This document shows positions 1 through 9,211 of a stretch of 48,689 nucleotides of DNA, piece by piece. The stretch is from Chromatiales bacterium (GTDB lineage Bacteria; Pseudomonadota; Gammaproteobacteria; RBG-16-57-12), in NCBI GenBank assembly GCA_026989455.1, contig JALSJH010000105.1, forward strand, positions 1-48,689, written 5' to 3'. The translations under genes and the position numbers were made by a program. Under the pieces are notes generated by a model. The model did no database searches and was not told the DNA's origin. It was given only the letters and a program-made list of their open reading frames with translations. The stretch's first letter is position 1. Each line of letters starts with the position of its first letter.

Positions 1-183
1 CACGTCAATTACTTTTTGGGGTTTATTTTACATCGAGAAGAATTAAGGCCAAATAAAGACCACTGGGGCAAGCCCTATCGCGTAGACTCGCCTTTCGCTT
101 CACGAAAGCGGGGTGTTCAAACAGAATTCTACTTATTAGCTTTTCGCCCTAAGGAGCAGGGAGCAGAGCTCGATGGAATTTAA
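1..183 (+). CDS. C-terminal fragment of an unrecognised protein (truncated by window edge)
   Basis: Frame 1 is open from the first base to a TAA at 181-183 and encodes the last 60 residues of a protein whose start lies outside the window. The fragment is mildly basic, with aromatic stretches (VNYFLGFIL near the start, EFYLLAFRP near the end) and a charged middle. I do not recognise a family. It runs convergent to the tRNA-Lys transcripts, and the terminator at 219-244 lies between them. It could be the tail of a soluble enzyme, but no motif supports a function. The codon pattern and the clean stop make a real coding end more likely than chance. Confidence 0.5.
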   Translation, partial: HVNYFLGFILHREELRPNKDHWGKPYRVDSPFASRKRGVQTEFYLLAFRPKEQGAELDGI

Positions 184-218
184 ACAAAACAGCACCAACC
201 CCCATACTGGCGCCCAAT

Positions 219-244
219 AAAAAAGCCAGCTAAAAAGCTGGCTT
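219..244 (-). terminator. Rho-independent terminator after the tRNA-Lys pair
   Basis: Read on the minus strand, an 8-bp perfect stem (AAGCCAGC/GCTGGCTT) with a short loop is followed by six T residues. It lies just downstream of the second tRNA-Lys, so it should end the tRNA transcript and any read-through from the alpha operon. The stem is symmetrical and may also stop the + strand gene ending at 183, although the T-tract on that side is poorer. Confidence 0.85.
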
Positions 245-252
245 GTATTATA

Positions 253-328
253 TGGTGGGCCGTCTGCGACTCGAACGCAGGACCAATGGATTAAAAGTCC
301 ACTGCTCTACCAACTGAGCTAACGGCCC
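253..328 (-). tRNA. tRNA-Lys (anticodon UUU), promoter-distal copy
   Basis: A 76-nt cloverleaf: acceptor GGGCCGT paired near the 3' end, D-arm with GCTCAG and GGTAGAGC, anticodon loop CTTTTAA giving UUU, T-arm with GTTCGAGTC, and an encoded CCA end. It is identical to the copy at 370-445 and is probably processed from the same precursor. Confidence 0.97.
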
Positions 329-369
329 GAAACCTTTGGGTATTAATATCGAACAAAACAATGTAAATA

Positions 370-445
370 TGGTGGGCCGTCTGCGACTCGAACGCAGGAC
401 CAATGGATTAAAAGTCCACTGCTCTACCAACTGAGCTAACGGCCC
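370..445 (-). tRNA. tRNA-Lys (anticodon UUU), promoter-proximal copy
   Basis: Same 76-nt sequence as the neighbouring copy, with anticodon UUU and encoded CCA. It is transcribed first, from the promoter at 461-488. The copies are separated by 41 nt of unrelated sequence, so this is a tandem gene duplication rather than one aberrant gene. Confidence 0.97.
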
Positions 446-460
446 ATAATATGGGTGGGG

Positions 461-488
461 ATAGTACGCTGTTCTAATAAAATTTCAA
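461..488 (-). promoter_or_regulatory. Sigma70-type promoter of the tRNA-Lys pair
   Basis: On the minus strand TTGAAA (483-488) and TACTAT (461-466) are separated by 16 nt. A C-rich discriminator (CCCCACCC) follows the -10, as expected for stable-RNA promoters under stringent control. The first tRNA begins 15 nt beyond the -10. The promoter implies that these tRNAs do not depend only on read-through from rplQ. Confidence 0.7.
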
Positions 489-543
489 CAGGTTTTATCC
501 AAGTACGCACTTAACATGCGCACCTAAGGTAGAGTAGCTTCTA

Positions 544-945
544 TCAACTCTCGTCCGCGTCAAAATCATCCTCACTGAATTCGATGACAGGGCGATCTAC
601 GAGCTCTAAGTAGGCCATCGGCGCCGTATCACCCGTTCGATAGCCACACTTCATAATGCGAAGATAGCCTCCGGGGCGTTCTACATAACGGGGGCCGAGG
701 ACATCAAACAATTTGCGAACCAGCTCCTTATCACGGAGCACCGAAAATGCACGGCGACGATTGGCAACATTATCAACTTTAGCCATTGTCAGCAGCGGCT
801 CTATCACGCGGCGAACTTCTTTTGCTTTTGGCACTGTTGTTTTAATCAACTCGTGCTCAAGTAGTGAAGCGGACATATTGCGCAGCATTGCTTTGCGATG
901 ACTGCTATTCCGGCTTAACTGCCTACCAATATTACGGTGACGCAT
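544..945 (-). CDS. rplQ: 50S ribosomal protein L17
   Basis: The 133-residue protein opens with the family signature [12 protein letters not shown] and carries the conserved [20 protein letters not shown] block at about residues 91-110. L17 binds 23S rRNA near the peptide exit tunnel. The acidic tail ([12 protein letters not shown]) is slightly longer than in E. coli. It is the last gene of the alpha operon, 36 nt after rpoA, the usual gammaproteobacterial position. No clear intrinsic terminator was found between it and the tRNA-Lys promoter. Confidence 0.97.
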   Translation of the reverse strand: MRHRNIGRQLSRNSSHRKAMLRNMSASLLEHELIKTTVPKAKEVRRVIEPLLTMAKVDNVANRRRAFSVLRDKELVRKLFDVLGPRYVERPGGYLRIMKCGYRTGDTAPMAYLELVDRPVIEFSEDDFDADES

Positions 946-981
946 AGTAAAAATCCTTAAAATACAGCTTATATATTAAAC

Positions 982-1974
982 TTAGGCGGATGCTTTATCT
1001 TCAACACCTGCTGGCGGCCAACTCTCAAGGGTAAGCCCAAGGGACAAGCCTCTCTGAGCCAGGACGGTTTTTATCTCTGTCAGGGACTTTTTGCCTAAAT
1101 TAGGCGTCTTGAGCAGCTCCACTTCGGTACGCTGAACAAGGTCACCTATATAGTAAATCTGCTCAGCCTTCAGGCAATTTGCAGACCTTACCGTCAATTC
1201 AAGATCATCAACCGGACGCAGCAGGACCGGATCAATCTCTGGCTCTTTTTCTTCCGGCTTTGCAGCTTCAATCGCCTTCAAATCAACAAATGAGGTTAGC
1301 TGATCTTGAAGAATAGTAGCCGCCTTGCGGATTGCATCCTCAGGATCAATCGTACCGTTCGTCTCGAGTTCCAATATTAATTTATCGAGATTGGTACGCT
1401 GCTCAACGCGGGCAGATTCAACGCTATATGAAACACGACTAACTGGACTGAACGAGGCATCCAATAGAAGACGACCAATCGCCTTGTCACCTTCATCATT
1501 TGCTTGACGCTGTGTAGATGGCTGATATCCGCGACCAGACTCAACTTTCAAACGCATCTCAAGAGCGCCTTTTTTAGAAAGTGTTGCGATAACATGCTCA
1601 GGGTTGATCAGCTCGATATTATGGGGAAGCACAAGGTCAGCAGCAGTGACCGGGCCTTCGACTTTCTTAGAAAGAACTATCTCAGCAGAGTCACCTTCAT
1701 GCATCACTATGGCAAGCCCCTTAAGATTGAGGAGAATCTCAATAACATCCTCTTGCACACCCTCAAGCGCGCTATACTCGTGAAGAACCCCATCAATTTC
1801 AGCCTCTACCACGGCCGCACCAGGCATTGACGAGAGCAGTATACGCCGCAGCGCATTACCTAGCGTATGACCAAATCCACGCTCAAGCGGCTCCAATGTA
1901 ACTCGCGCCAAATTATGGCTAACCTGCTGAACATTTACCAGACGCGGCTTCAACAAATCTGTTATTACCTGCAT
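982..1974 (-). CDS. rpoA: DNA-directed RNA polymerase subunit alpha
   Basis: At 330 residues it is the normal gammaproteobacterial length. The N-terminal dimerisation domain (about 1-235) contains the [20 protein letters not shown] block. A charged linker rich in Glu and Pro leads to the C-terminal domain (about 250-315), which binds UP elements and activators. Arg263 in [10 protein letters not shown] corresponds to the DNA-contacting Arg265 of E. coli. Alpha nucleates assembly of RNA polymerase with the beta subunits encoded at 18598-26965. It lies between rpsD and rplQ in the alpha operon. Confidence 0.98.
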   Translation of the reverse strand: MQVITDLLKPRLVNVQQVSHNLARVTLEPLERGFGHTLGNALRRILLSSMPGAAVVEAEIDGVLHEYSALEGVQEDVIEILLNLKGLAIVMHEGDSAEIVLSKKVEGPVTAADLVLPHNIELINPEHVIATLSKKGALEMRLKVESGRGYQPSTQRQANDEGDKAIGRLLLDASFSPVSRVSYSVESARVEQRTNLDKLILELETNGTIDPEDAIRKAATILQDQLTSFVDLKAIEAAKPEEKEPEIDPVLLRPVDDLELTVRSANCLKAEQIYYIGDLVQRTEVELLKTPNLGKKSLTEIKTVLAQRGLSLGLTLESWPPAGVEDKASA

Positions 1975-2018
1975 AATTTTCCTCGCAACATTGTTGCCAC
2001 TAAAGTGATACGGACTTG

Positions 2019-2645
2019 TTATTTAGAGTAGAGTTCGACCACAAGGTTTTCATTGATATCAGAAGGCAATTCAGACCGCTCAGGCGCAGACTTAAACACA
2101 CCTTCCATCTTCGTTGCGTCTACTTCAATCCACTCGGCAAAACCACGCTGCTGCGCAGACTCGAGAGCCCCTTTAACACGCAACTGAGCCTTCGCCCCTT
2201 CTCGTACAGCAACAACATCGTTTGCCAGTACGGAATAGGATGGGATATTTACACGGCGACCATTAACGCTCACACCATTATGTCGAACTAACTGGCGTGC
2301 TTCAGTGCGCGATGCTGCGAAGCCCATGCGATAAACCACATTATCTAGACGACTCTCCAGCAGGCGCAATAGATTTTCGCCTGTTGCCCCTTTAATCCGA
2401 TCCGCTTCTTTGTAGTAAAGGCGGAACTGACCTTCGAGAATGCCGTAAATACGACGTAACTTTTGCTTAGCTCGCAACTGCACACCATAATTTGAAAGGC
2501 GTGCATTTTTTTGTCCATGCTGTCCTGGTGCATAAGCACGAGTCTCAATAGGACATTTTGCTGTATAGCATTTCTCACCCTTCAAAAAGAGCTTTTCACC
2601 TTCACGGCGACACTGACGACACTTGGGACCAATATACCTAGCCAA
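2019..2645 (-). CDS. rpsD: 30S ribosomal protein S4 (TTG start)
   Basis: S4 is a primary 16S rRNA-binding assembly protein and, in E. coli, the translational repressor of the alpha operon. The 208-residue product begins (M)[15 protein letters not shown] and has a Cys-rich N-terminus and an S4 RNA-binding domain (about 95-160, with [12 protein letters not shown] and [13 protein letters not shown]). I chose the TTG at 2643-2645: it matches the E. coli N-terminus and lies 7 nt after AGGAG. The longer reading frame would run into the end of rpsK and has no family support. rpsK ends 13 nt upstream. Confidence 0.95.
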   Translation of the reverse strand: MARYIGPKCRQCRREGEKLFLKGEKCYTAKCPIETRAYAPGQHGQKNARLSNYGVQLRAKQKLRRIYGILEGQFRLYYKEADRIKGATGENLLRLLESRLDNVVYRMGFAASRTEARQLVRHNGVSVNGRRVNIPSYSVLANDVVAVREGAKAQLRVKGALESAQQRGFAEWIEVDATKMEGVFKSAPERSELPSDINENLVVELYSK

Positions 2646-2658
2646 AATCTCTCTCCTA

Positions 2659-3048
2659 TTAAACTCGACGCTTCTTAGGTGGACGACATCCATTATGCGG
2701 AATAGGCGTCACATCTGAGATTGTACCAATCTTAAAACCAAGTGAGTTCAACGAACGCACAGCTGATTCGCGGCCTGGGCCTGGCCCCTTTACATTCACA
2801 TCAAGGTTCTTAACACCCATATCAAGCGCCACCTGACCGGCACGCTCTGCAGCTATCTGCGCTGCGAAAGGGGTGCTTTTTCGTGAACCTCGAAAACCAC
2901 TGCCGCCAGATGTAGCCCAACAAAGCGCATTACCTTGACGATCACTTATGGTGATTATTGTATTGTTAAAAGTGGCATGCACATGGGCAATACCATCAAC
3001 AACATTACGTTTTACACGCTTTTTTGCGCGCACTGGAGTCTTAGCCAT
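2659..3048 (-). CDS. rpsK: 30S ribosomal protein S11
   Basis: The 129-residue product has the family length. It contains [16 protein letters not shown] near residues 19-34, the glycine-rich [20 protein letters not shown], and the basic C-terminal [12 protein letters not shown]11 lies on the 30S platform next to the mRNA exit and the S7/S18 neighbourhood. The gene is second in the alpha operon between rpsM and rpsD, with short spacers, consistent with a polycistronic mRNA. Confidence 0.97.
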   Translation of the reverse strand: MAKTPVRAKKRVKRNVVDGIAHVHATFNNTIITISDRQGNALCWATSGGSGFRGSRKSTPFAAQIAAERAGQVALDMGVKNLDVNVKGPGPGRESAVRSLNSLGFKIGTISDVTPIPHNGCRPPKKRRV

Positions 3049-3066
3049 TCTTATACAATCCCAAAA

Positions 3067-3423
3067 TTATCTTTTAATTGGACGACGAGGCCCTTTCCGT
3101 GTCCGCGCATTGGTGCGCGTACGCTGGCCACGAAGCGGAAGTCCGCGACGATGACGAATACCGCGATAGCAGCCCATATCCATCAGTCGTTTAATATTCA
3201 TGGAAACTTCACGACGGAGGTCACCTTCGAGTGTTAGCTTTGCCGTCTCTGTTCGCAGTGACTGAAGCTCTGACTCGGCCAAATCACGAATCTTCGCATC
3301 AGTTGCAACACCGGCATTTGCACAAATTTGATGTGCACGGGTACGACCCACACCATAAATTGCAGTTAATGCAATAACAGTATGTTTATTATCTGGAATG
3401 TTTACGCCAGCAATACGCGCCAT
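3067..3423 (-). CDS. rpsM: 30S ribosomal protein S13
   Basis: 118 residues, starting [14 protein letters not shown] and ending in the basic [21 protein letters not shown] tail that reaches tRNA in the P site in family structures. S13 forms intersubunit bridges from the 30S head. AGGAG lies 8 nt upstream of the ATG. It is the first gene of the alpha operon and is preceded by its own promoter (3467-3495). The untranslated leader is only about 35-40 nt. Confidence 0.97.
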   Translation of the reverse strand: MARIAGVNIPDNKHTVIALTAIYGVGRTRAHQICANAGVATDAKIRDLAESELQSLRTETAKLTLEGDLRREVSMNIKRLMDMGCYRGIRHRRGLPLRGQRTRTNARTRKGPRRPIKR

Positions 3424-3466
3424 TCTAAAGTTCTCCTAATTAACACTGCGACCCGGAAAGCGCGCA

Positions 3467-3495
3467 ATAATACTCAATACTTAAATAACTTGCAA
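3467..3495 (-). promoter_or_regulatory. Predicted alpha-operon promoter upstream of rpsM
   Basis: On the minus strand TTGCAA (3490-3495) and TATTAT (3467-3472) are separated by exactly 17 nt and followed by the GC-rich discriminator TGCGCGC. The site lies in the 78-nt gap between rpmJ and rpsM, where E. coli also separates the spc and alpha operons. A GC-rich discriminator is typical of promoters inhibited by ppGpp. Confidence 0.7.
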
Positions 3496-3501
3496 GCGCT
3501 A

Positions 3502-3615
3502 TTAACCTTGGCGCTGCTTGTGACGTGGCTCTTTACAGATAACACGCACCACACCCTTGCGACGTACAATTTTACAGTTACGGCACAGCTTTTTAACAGA
3601 AGCACGTACTTTCAT
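3502..3615 (-). CDS. rpmJ: 50S ribosomal protein L36 (zinc-binding form)
   Basis: A 37-codon gene encoding [20 protein letters not shown] followed by [17 protein letters not shown]. The length and sequence match L36. The pattern Cys11-X2-Cys14, Cys27 and His32 is the zinc ribbon of the C+ form rather than the zinc-independent paralogue. It lies 31 nt downstream of secY, the usual end of the spc operon, and just before the alpha promoter. Confidence 0.95.
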   Translation of the reverse strand: MKVRASVKKLCRNCKIVRRKGVVRVICKEPRHKQRQG

Positions 3616-3646
3616 ATCAATACACTCCAATAAACTTTGTAATTAC

Positions 3647-4999
3647 TTAACGTGGCTTGCCCGCACGACCATAACCTTTAAGGTTGGCCTTTTTCATCAT
3701 GCCTTCATATTGCGTAGACATCAGATGCGCTTGCACTTGAGACATAAAGTCCATGATCACTATAACTATGATCAACAATGACGTTCCACCGAAGTAGAAG
3801 GGCACATTCCAATACAGAATGAGGAACTCAGGCAGTAGACATACCAAAGTGATGTACCCTGCGCCGACAAATGTCAGACGGGACATGATTTTATCAATAT
3901 ATCTGGCCGTATTCTCTCCAGGCCTTACGCCTGGAATGAATGCACCGGAGCGTTTTAAGTTATCTGCAGTTTCACGGGGGTTAAATACCAGAGCCGTATA
4001 AAAAAAGCAGAAAAATATAATCGCAACCGCATAAAAAGTCACATATAGCGGCTGACCAGGCGAGAGCAAAGTGGCAATATCCTGCAACCAGCCCATCCCC
4101 TCACCCTGGGCGAACCAGCCCGCGACGGTAGCGGGGAACAAGATAATGCTAGAGGCAAATATTGGCGGGATAACACCAGCCATATTAAGCTTAAGCGGCA
4201 GATGTGTTGCCTGCCCAGCCATCATTTTCCTACCTTGTTGCCGTCGGGCATAATTAACGGTGATTCTGCGTTGACCTCGCTCAACAAATACAACGAAGGC
4301 AGTTACTGCCAGTGCGAGCACTACCAACGCAATAACCATCAGAGATGACATTTCGCCTACTCTTGCCAACTCGAGGGTACCGCCAATTGCAGAAGGCAAG
4401 CCAGAAACAATCGATGCGAATATTATAATGGATATACCATTACCGATACCTCGCTCAGTTACCTGCTCACCCAGCCACATAAGGAACATGGTTCCAGCCA
4501 CCAACGTCAGTATGGTGGTTACCATAAACCCGGTACCGGGATCGACCACCACCGAGAGCGAGCCAATTTTCTGAGACTGCAATGCAATCGATATACCCGT
4601 TGCCTGGAATGTTGCTAAAACCAACGTACCATAACGTGTATATTGAGTTATCTTTCGCCTACCCGCTTCACCCTCTTTTTTCAGTTGTTCAAATTTCGGT
4701 ACGACAGATGTCATCAACTGCATGATGATCGACGCTGAAATATAGGGCATTACACCCAAAGCAAAGAGGGTCAGTCGCTCAAGAGCACCACCCGAGAACA
4801 TGTTAAACATGTCAACGATAGTGCCTCGCTGCTGATCAAATAGCGCCGCAAGCGCATCGGGGTTAATCCCTGGAACAGGGATATGTGCACCAATACGAAA
4901 AACGATAATGGCACCAAGCAGAAAAAGCAGCCTACGCTTCAACTCGCCATGATTCCCACCCGCTTTCGATGAGCCTGCATTCATTCCTGGAGCAGCCAT
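3647..4999 (-). CDS. secY: Preprotein translocase subunit SecY
   Basis: SecY forms the protein-conducting channel of the inner membrane with SecE (30144-30491). The 450-residue protein has the expected ten hydrophobic segments. It carries the N-terminal [28 protein letters not shown], the plug-region [40 protein letters not shown] block split over TM2, and a basic C-terminus ([15 protein letters not shown]). The ATG shares its A with the rplO stop (TAATG), which implies translational coupling. A start at Met6 is also possible. Confidence 0.97.
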   Translation of the reverse strand: MAAPGMNAGSSKAGGNHGELKRRLLFLLGAIIVFRIGAHIPVPGINPDALAALFDQQRGTIVDMFNMFSGGALERLTLFALGVMPYISASIIMQLMTSVVPKFEQLKKEGEAGRRKITQYTRYGTLVLATFQATGISIALQSQKIGSLSVVVDPGTGFMVTTILTLVAGTMFLMWLGEQVTERGIGNGISIIIFASIVSGLPSAIGGTLELARVGEMSSLMVIALVVLALAVTAFVVFVERGQRRITVNYARRQQGRKMMAGQATHLPLKLNMAGVIPPIFASSIILFPATVAGWFAQGEGMGWLQDIATLLSPGQPLYVTFYAVAIIFFCFFYTALVFNPRETADNLKRSGAFIPGVRPGENTARYIDKIMSRLTFVGAGYITLVCLLPEFLILYWNVPFYFGGTSLLIIVIVIMDFMSQVQAHLMSTQYEGMMKKANLKGYGRAGKPR

Positions 5000-5433
5000 T
5001 ACGCCTCGATTTTCCCACCAGCTGCTTCAATTGCAGCCCGGGCACCTTTAGTCACACCTAAGCCACGAACAGTGACCGCTTTAGTCACTTCACCCGAAAG
5101 AATGATCTTTACTGACTTTATGTTGTCACGGATGACATTCGCCGCTTTTAACGACAACAGGTCAATAACATCAGCACTGACAGCGTCAATTTCATTGAGA
5201 CGGACTTCGGCTGTAAAAGCGGCTTTACGCGAACGAAAACCAACCTTTGGAAGACGGCGATAGAGCGGCATTTGGCCACCCTCGAAACCGATCTTAGGCA
5301 TGCCGCCTGAGCGGGACTTCTGCCCCTTGTGGCCGCGACCACATGTCTTGCCATGACCAGAGCCGATACCGCGCCCTACCCGTTTAGCCGCTTTTTTTGC
5401 GCCCTCTGCAGGCTTTAAAGTATTTAATCGCAT
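4999..5433 (-). CDS. rplO: 50S ribosomal protein L15
   Basis: 144 residues, the same length as in E. coli, when started at the ATG at 5431-5433 ([20 protein letters not shown]). An upstream in-frame TTG exists inside the rpmD end but is not conserved. The glycine/lysine-rich region ([20 protein letters not shown]) and the family core are present. L15 is a late assembly protein of the 50S subunit. The start lies 1 nt after the rpmD stop and the stop overlaps the secY start, so rpmD, rplO and secY appear translationally coupled. Confidence 0.95.
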   Translation of the reverse strand: MRLNTLKPAEGAKKAAKRVGRGIGSGHGKTCGRGHKGQKSRSGGMPKIGFEGGQMPLYRRLPKVGFRSRKAAFTAEVRLNEIDAVSADVIDLLSLKAANVIRDNIKSVKIILSGEVTKAVTVRGLGVTKGARAAIEAAGGKIEA

Positions 5434-5434
5434 C

Positions 5435-5620
5435 TTAGTTGTCCTCAACCTTAAGCATGTAAGACACTTTATTTATCATGCCTCGGTTCTCAGGAGTGTC
5501 TTGCACTTCAACAGTTTGGCGAATACGACGAATACCCAGACCAGAAACACACGCTTTGTGCGCAGCCAGACGACCACTAACACTACGCACCAAAGTTACT
5601 TTAATCGTATTATTAGCCAT
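5435..5620 (-). CDS. rpmD: 50S ribosomal protein L30
   Basis: 61 residues with [38 protein letters not shown], the compact ferredoxin-like L30 fold, and the final [12 protein letters not shown] strand. It lies 3 nt after rpsE and 1 nt before rplO, in the standard spc order. L30 is on the solvent side of the 50S subunit. Nothing is unusual in length or sequence. Confidence 0.96.
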   Translation of the reverse strand: MANNTIKVTLVRSVSGRLAAHKACVSGLGIRRIRQTVEVQDTPENRGMINKVSYMLKVEDN

Positions 5621-5623
5621 CGT

Positions 5624-6133
5624 TTAGTCCATAATCTCACTAACTGTTTTACCACGCTTAGCAGCGACTTCTTCTGGAGAAGTCATCTCTGCCAAGCCCT
5701 TGACCGTTGCACGGACAACATTAATAGGATTGGTAGATCCGATGCACTTGGCAAGCACATTATGCACACCAACCGCTTCAAATACCGCTCGCATTGGGCC
5801 ACCAGCAATAATCCCTGTACCCTCAGATGCGGGCTGCATAAAGACTTTTGCCGCGCCATGAGTTGAGGTAATGGGATGTTGAAGAGTGCCATTTGTAAGG
5901 CTAACACTTTTCAGGTTTTTGCGTGCTTCTTGCATCGCCTTCTGAATAGCAGCAGGTACTTCACGCGCCTTGCCACGACCGAAACCAACTTTGCCGTTAC
6001 CATCGCCAACAACTGTCAACGCAGTGAAGCCGAAAATACGACCACCTTTAACAACCTTGGCAACACGATTTACAGCTACCAGTTTTTCCAACAAATCATC
6101 TGAGTTGGAATTATTTTGATCAAATCTAGCCAC
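5624..6133 (-). CDS. rpsE: 30S ribosomal protein S5 (GTG start)
   Basis: 169 residues from the GTG at 6131-6133, giving (M)[41 protein letters not shown] lies 6 nt upstream. The open frame extends much further back, but only inside rplR. The S5 double-stranded RNA-binding domain (about 15-80, [29 protein letters not shown]) and C-terminal domain ([23 protein letters not shown]) are both present. S5 contributes to decoding accuracy and mRNA unwinding at the entry site. rplR ends 10 nt upstream. Confidence 0.95.
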   Translation of the reverse strand: MARFDQNNSNSDDLLEKLVAVNRVAKVVKGGRIFGFTALTVVGDGNGKVGFGRGKAREVPAAIQKAMQEARKNLKSVSLTNGTLQHPITSTHGAAKVFMQPASEGTGIIAGGPMRAVFEAVGVHNVLAKCIGSTNPINVVRATVKGLAEMTSPEEVAAKRGKTVSEIMD

Positions 6134-6143
6134 AATTAACCCC

Positions 6144-6497
6144 TTAGAATTCCAAGCCATTCTCGCGAGCAGCATCAGCCAAAGCCTTAACACGGCCATG
6201 GTACTTGAAGCCTGAACGATCGAAAGCAACCTTGGTGATACCTGCACTCTTAGCACGCTCAGCGACAATTTTGCCAACTGCAACAGCTGAATCTGCATTA
6301 CCGGTGTATTTAATCTGATCAGCAACACTACTCTCTACGGTAGAGGCCGAACATACAACCTCTGCGCTATTTGGAGCGATAACCTGCGCATATATATGGC
6401 GAGGAGTACGGAATACGCACAGTCGCGGTACTGCCAGTTCTTTAATTTTCGCACGACCGCGACGAGCACGGCGTAAGCGTGATTGTTTCTTATCCAT
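6144..6497 (-). CDS. rplR: 50S ribosomal protein L18
   Basis: 117 residues, the E. coli length. It has a basic N-terminus ([20 protein letters not shown]) and the conserved [16 protein letters not shown] and [24 protein letters not shown] blocks. L18 binds 5S rRNA with L5 in the central protuberance. It lies between rplF and rpsE with short spacers in the spc operon. Confidence 0.97.
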   Translation of the reverse strand: MDKKQSRLRRARRGRAKIKELAVPRLCVFRTPRHIYAQVIAPNSAEVVCSASTVESSVADQIKYTGNADSAVAVGKIVAERAKSAGITKVAFDRSGFKYHGRVKALADAARENGLEF

Positions 6498-6512
6498 CTC
6501 TGAGCCCCTAGG

Positions 6513-7049
6513 TTATTTCTTCTTGGCTTCTTTCATTACGATACGCTCATCAGCATAACGAACACCCTTACCCTTATAAGGCTCAGGTGGACGGTAAGCA
6601 CGAATATCGGCGGCAGCCTGCCCTACGGCCTGCTTATCGGCACCTTTGATCACGATCTCAGTCTGAGAAGGGGTTTCAATGGTTATACCTTCGGGTGACT
6701 CATAGCTCACCGGATGAGAAAACCCCAAGGTGAGATTAAGAACTTTTCCTTGTAATTGCGCCCGGTAACCAACACCAACCAGCTTCAATTTCTTCTCAAA
6801 ACCAGTTGTAACGCCAACCACCATGTTTGAGAGCAGTGAGCGCATTGTTCCAGCCATTGCAACCGCACCTTTCTGTGCACTGTTACGGGCAGAAAACCTC
6901 AACTCATTGTCTTTATGCGAGACCTCGACAAAGTCATGAACGGTACGTTCCAAGGAGCCTTTTGGCCCTTTAACGGATACCTGACTACCCTTGAGCGAGA
7001 CCTCTACAGCCGCAGGGATCACTACAGGATTATTTGCTATACGTGACAT
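6513..7049 (-). CDS. rplF: 50S ribosomal protein L6
   Basis: 178 residues with the two tandem L6 alpha-beta domains, starting [19 protein letters not shown]. The C-terminal signature [24 protein letters not shown] is intact. L6 sits near the factor-binding site and is required for EF-G function. It lies 15 nt before rplR and 9 nt after rpsH. Nothing is atypical. Confidence 0.97.
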   Translation of the reverse strand: MSRIANNPVVIPAAVEVSLKGSQVSVKGPKGSLERTVHDFVEVSHKDNELRFSARNSAQKGAVAMAGTMRSLLSNMVVGVTTGFEKKLKLVGVGYRAQLQGKVLNLTLGFSHPVSYESPEGITIETPSQTEIVIKGADKQAVGQAAADIRAYRPPEPYKGKGVRYADERIVMKEAKKK

Positions 7050-7058
7050 ACTTACCCC

Positions 7059-7454
7059 TTACGCTACAAAGCAAAGAACTTCACCACCACAACCTGCTTT
7101 GCGTGCCGCCCGATCGGACATGACACCTGCAGATGTTGAGATGATACTTACACCAAGACCAGCCATGACCTTAGGGAGTTCGTCTTTACCTCTGTAAATA
7201 CGCAAACCTGGGCGGCTTACGCGCTTAATCTGATCAATAACTGGCTTGCCCGAGTAGTATTTAAGCTCAATAACCAACTCGGCTTTAGCACCCTCACCCT
7301 CAAGAGAGGCATTTGAAATATAACCCTCATCCTTAAGAACGACTGCTATCGCCATTTTTTTGCCTGAATAGGGCATTGACACTGTTGCTTTATTTGCACC
7401 CAGCGCATTGCGGATGCGAGTCAGCATATCCGCAATTGGATCTTGCATACTCAT
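7059..7454 (-). CDS. rpsH: 30S ribosomal protein S8
   Basis: 131 residues starting [22 protein letters not shown] and ending with the family motif [23 protein letters not shown]8 binds helix 21 of 16S rRNA early in assembly. In E. coli it is the repressor of the spc operon, acting near the start of rplE. An equivalent mRNA site was not convincingly identified here. CTCC/GGAG-type ribosome-binding sequence precedes the ATG. Confidence 0.97.
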   Translation of the reverse strand: MSMQDPIADMLTRIRNALGANKATVSMPYSGKKMAIAVVLKDEGYISNASLEGEGAKAELVIELKYYSGKPVIDQIKRVSRPGLRIYRGKDELPKVMAGLGVSIISTSAGVMSDRAARKAGCGGEVLCFVA

Positions 7455-7487
7455 AATAATCTCTCCTAACGTTAATCAGTATCCAGC

Positions 7488-7793
7488 CTACCAGCTGGAC
7501 TTAACTAAACCAGGTATGTCGCCACGCATTGCTGCTTCACGCAGCTTGTTACGAGCGAGACCAAATTTACGATACACGCCGTGTGGACGACCTGTAATTT
7601 GACAGCGACTACGCTGGCGAACCGGACTTGCGTCTCGCGGAAGCGCATGCAATGCCTGCATGGCTTCGCGACGCTCCTCAGGAGATAACTCCAAATCTAC
7701 GGAGCGCTTCTTCAGTTCAGCACGCTTAGTGGCATATTTCGCAACAAGCTTAGTGCGCTTGTTTTCGCGATTAATCATTGAAACCTTAGCCAT
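7488..7793 (-). CDS. rpsN: 30S ribosomal protein S14 (long, zinc-free form)
   Basis: 101 residues, matching the longer C- form of S14 found in E. coli. It lacks the CXXC zinc motif of the short form. Features are [24 protein letters not shown] at the N-terminus, the [40 protein letters not shown] block, and the C-terminal PGLVKSSW. S14 is in the 30S head. It lies 11 nt after rplE. Confidence 0.97.
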   Translation of the reverse strand: MAKVSMINRENKRTKLVAKYATKRAELKKRSVDLELSPEERREAMQALHALPRDASPVRQRSRCQITGRPHGVYRKFGLARNKLREAAMRGDIPGLVKSSW

Positions 7794-7804
7794 TCAATAA
7801 ACCC

Positions 7805-8344
7805 CTAGCTTTTAAATGGGAAGCTAAACGCCGCGAGTAGCGCACGCCCTTCTTCATCAGTTTTAGCTGTCGTTGTAACCGTGATATCCATTCCGCGTAA
7901 AGCATCAATTTTATCGTAGTCAATTTCAGGGAAAATGATCTGCTCATTAATGCCCATGCTATAGTTTCCACGACCATCAAATGACTTTACATTCATACCA
8001 CGGAAATCACGAACTCGCGGCAATGAGACATTAATCAAACGATCCATGAACTCATACATCCGATAGCTACGCAGTGTTACTTTGCAGCCAATCGGCCAGC
8101 CCTCACGCACTTTAAAGCCAGCAACTGACTTTCGAGCATTACGGACAATAGGCTTCTGACCCGCAATTTTAGTCATATCACCAAGCGCACTTTCAAGTAC
8201 TTTTTTATTCACCAGCGCCTCACCAAGACCCATATTAAGGGTTACCTTAGTAATACGCGGCACTTCCATCACACTCTTGTAGCCAAACTGGTCCATAAGT
8301 TTCTGAACAACAGTGTCGCGATAAAATTCCTGCAACCTAGCCAT
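7805..8344 (-). CDS. rplE: 50S ribosomal protein L5
   Basis: 179 residues, the E. coli length, starting [22 protein letters not shown]. It includes the [15 protein letters not shown] motif and the C-terminal [28 protein letters not shown]5 carries 5S rRNA and contacts P-site tRNA. The 14-nt rplX-rplE junction is the region where S8 represses in E. coli, but no clear S8 helix was recognised here. Confidence 0.97.
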   Translation of the reverse strand: MARLQEFYRDTVVQKLMDQFGYKSVMEVPRITKVTLNMGLGEALVNKKVLESALGDMTKIAGQKPIVRNARKSVAGFKVREGWPIGCKVTLRSYRMYEFMDRLINVSLPRVRDFRGMNVKSFDGRGNYSMGINEQIIFPEIDYDKIDALRGMDITVTTTAKTDEEGRALLAAFSFPFKS

Positions 8345-8358
8345 AATTCACTACCTAA

Positions 8359-8676
8359 TCAAGCATCAATTAATTCGTTGTTAGACTTAAAGAAGCGGAC
8401 CTTCTTACCATCTTCCAGCACACGGAATCCAACTCGGTCCGCCTTGCCAGTTGCCGAGTTGAAAATCGCTACGTTAGAGCCGTCAATAGAGGCCTCTTTC
8501 TCGACGATTCCACCAGCAACACCCTTCATTGGGTTTGGCTTCACATGCTTCTTAACAACACTCACGCCCTCAACAACCAAACGGCCATTGGCATGCACAG
8601 TACTGACCGCACCACGCTTACCTTTGTCCTTACCTGTGAGAACAACTACTTCATCACCTTTTCTGATCTTACGCAT
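8359..8676 (-). CDS. rplX: 50S ribosomal protein L24
   Basis: 105 residues with the N-terminal KOW motif ([19 protein letters not shown], about residues 6-24) and the [25 protein letters not shown] loop. L24 initiates 50S assembly and lies beside the exit tunnel. It is the second gene of the spc operon, 18 nt after rplN. Confidence 0.97.
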   Translation of the reverse strand: MRKIRKGDEVVVLTGKDKGKRGAVSTVHANGRLVVEGVSVVKKHVKPNPMKGVAGGIVEKEASIDGSNVAIFNSATGKADRVGFRVLEDGKKVRFFKSNNELIDA

Positions 8677-8694
8677 AATTATTATCTCTTTAAA

Positions 8695-9063
8695 TCAGAG
8701 CACTTCTGGCGCAAGTGACACAATCTTCATGAAACGACCACCACGCAACTCCCTGGTGACCGGACCAAAAATACGCGTACCAATTGGCTCAAGCTTGCTA
8801 TTCAACAGAACGGCTGCATTTCCATCAAAGCGAATCAGGGAGCCATCAGAGCGTCGTACACCTTTACGGGTACGCACCACAACAGCACTATAAACATCGC
8901 CCTTCTTAACCTTGCCTCGGGGGATAGCCTCTTTGATGCTGACCTTAATGACATCACCAACACCTGCATAACGCCGATGCGACCCACCTAAGACCTTGAT
9001 ACACATCAACTTTCTTGCGCCACTATTATCGGCCACATCAAGGAGCGACTGCATCTGAATCAT
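8695..9063 (-). CDS. rplN: 50S ribosomal protein L14
   Basis: 122 residues starting [27 protein letters not shown] and containing [30 protein letters not shown] and [12 protein letters not shown]14 contacts 16S rRNA and is the binding target of RsfS. It is the first gene of the spc operon. It is preceded by a leader of roughly 48 nt, a GGAG ribosome-binding site and the promoter at 9118-9146, and is separated from S10-operon rpsQ by a terminator. Confidence 0.97.
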   Translation of the reverse strand: MIQMQSLLDVADNSGARKLMCIKVLGGSHRRYAGVGDVIKVSIKEAIPRGKVKKGDVYSAVVVRTRKGVRRSDGSLIRFDGNAAVLLNSKLEPIGTRIFGPVTRELRGGRFMKIVSLAPEVL

Positions 9064-9117
9064 TGGCTTTTCTCCAGTTTCGCTATCACGCCGCTTCTCC
9101 CTACACTCAGGGCGCGC

Positions 9118-9146
9118 ATAATAGCACTAATACAAAAAAAACCCAA
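9118..9146 (-). promoter_or_regulatory. Predicted spc-operon promoter, overlapping the S10 terminator
   Basis: On the minus strand TTGGGT (9141-9146) and TATTAT (9118-9123) are exactly 17 nt apart. A GC-rich discriminator (GCGCGCC) follows. The -35 hexamer is made of the 3' arm of the terminator stem plus the first T of its tail, so the two signals share bases. Placement directly before rplN matches the spc promoter position in E. coli. Confidence 0.65.
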
Positions 9147-9169
9147 GTTGAAAAGAAAGCCAACTCGGG
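9134..9169 (-). terminator. Rho-independent terminator between S10 and spc operons
   Basis: On the minus strand a 9-bp stem (CCCGAGTTG/CAACTTGGG, one G-T pair) with a 10-nt loop is followed by eight T residues. It lies 42 nt downstream of the rpsQ stop. It would end or attenuate S10-operon transcription before the spc promoter takes over. Confidence 0.85.
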
Positions 9170-9211
9170 CTTTTAGTCATTTATGCAACAACCACCGCAG
9201 TGGACGGCATA

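Noticed and set aside
248-430. 60-codon minus-strand ORF over the tRNA-Lys genes
   Set aside because: It is the translation of two tandem tRNA genes and repeats itself accordingly; no ribosome-binding site.
1504-1830. Long antisense ORFs inside rpoA, secY, rpoB, rpoC, tuf and others
   Set aside because: They mirror the codon structure of well-conserved genes on the other strand, have no family motif and no proper start signal.
5624-6328. A 234-residue version of rpsE
   Set aside because: The extra N-terminus lies inside rplR and is not conserved; the GTG at 6131-6133 has a good ribosome-binding site.
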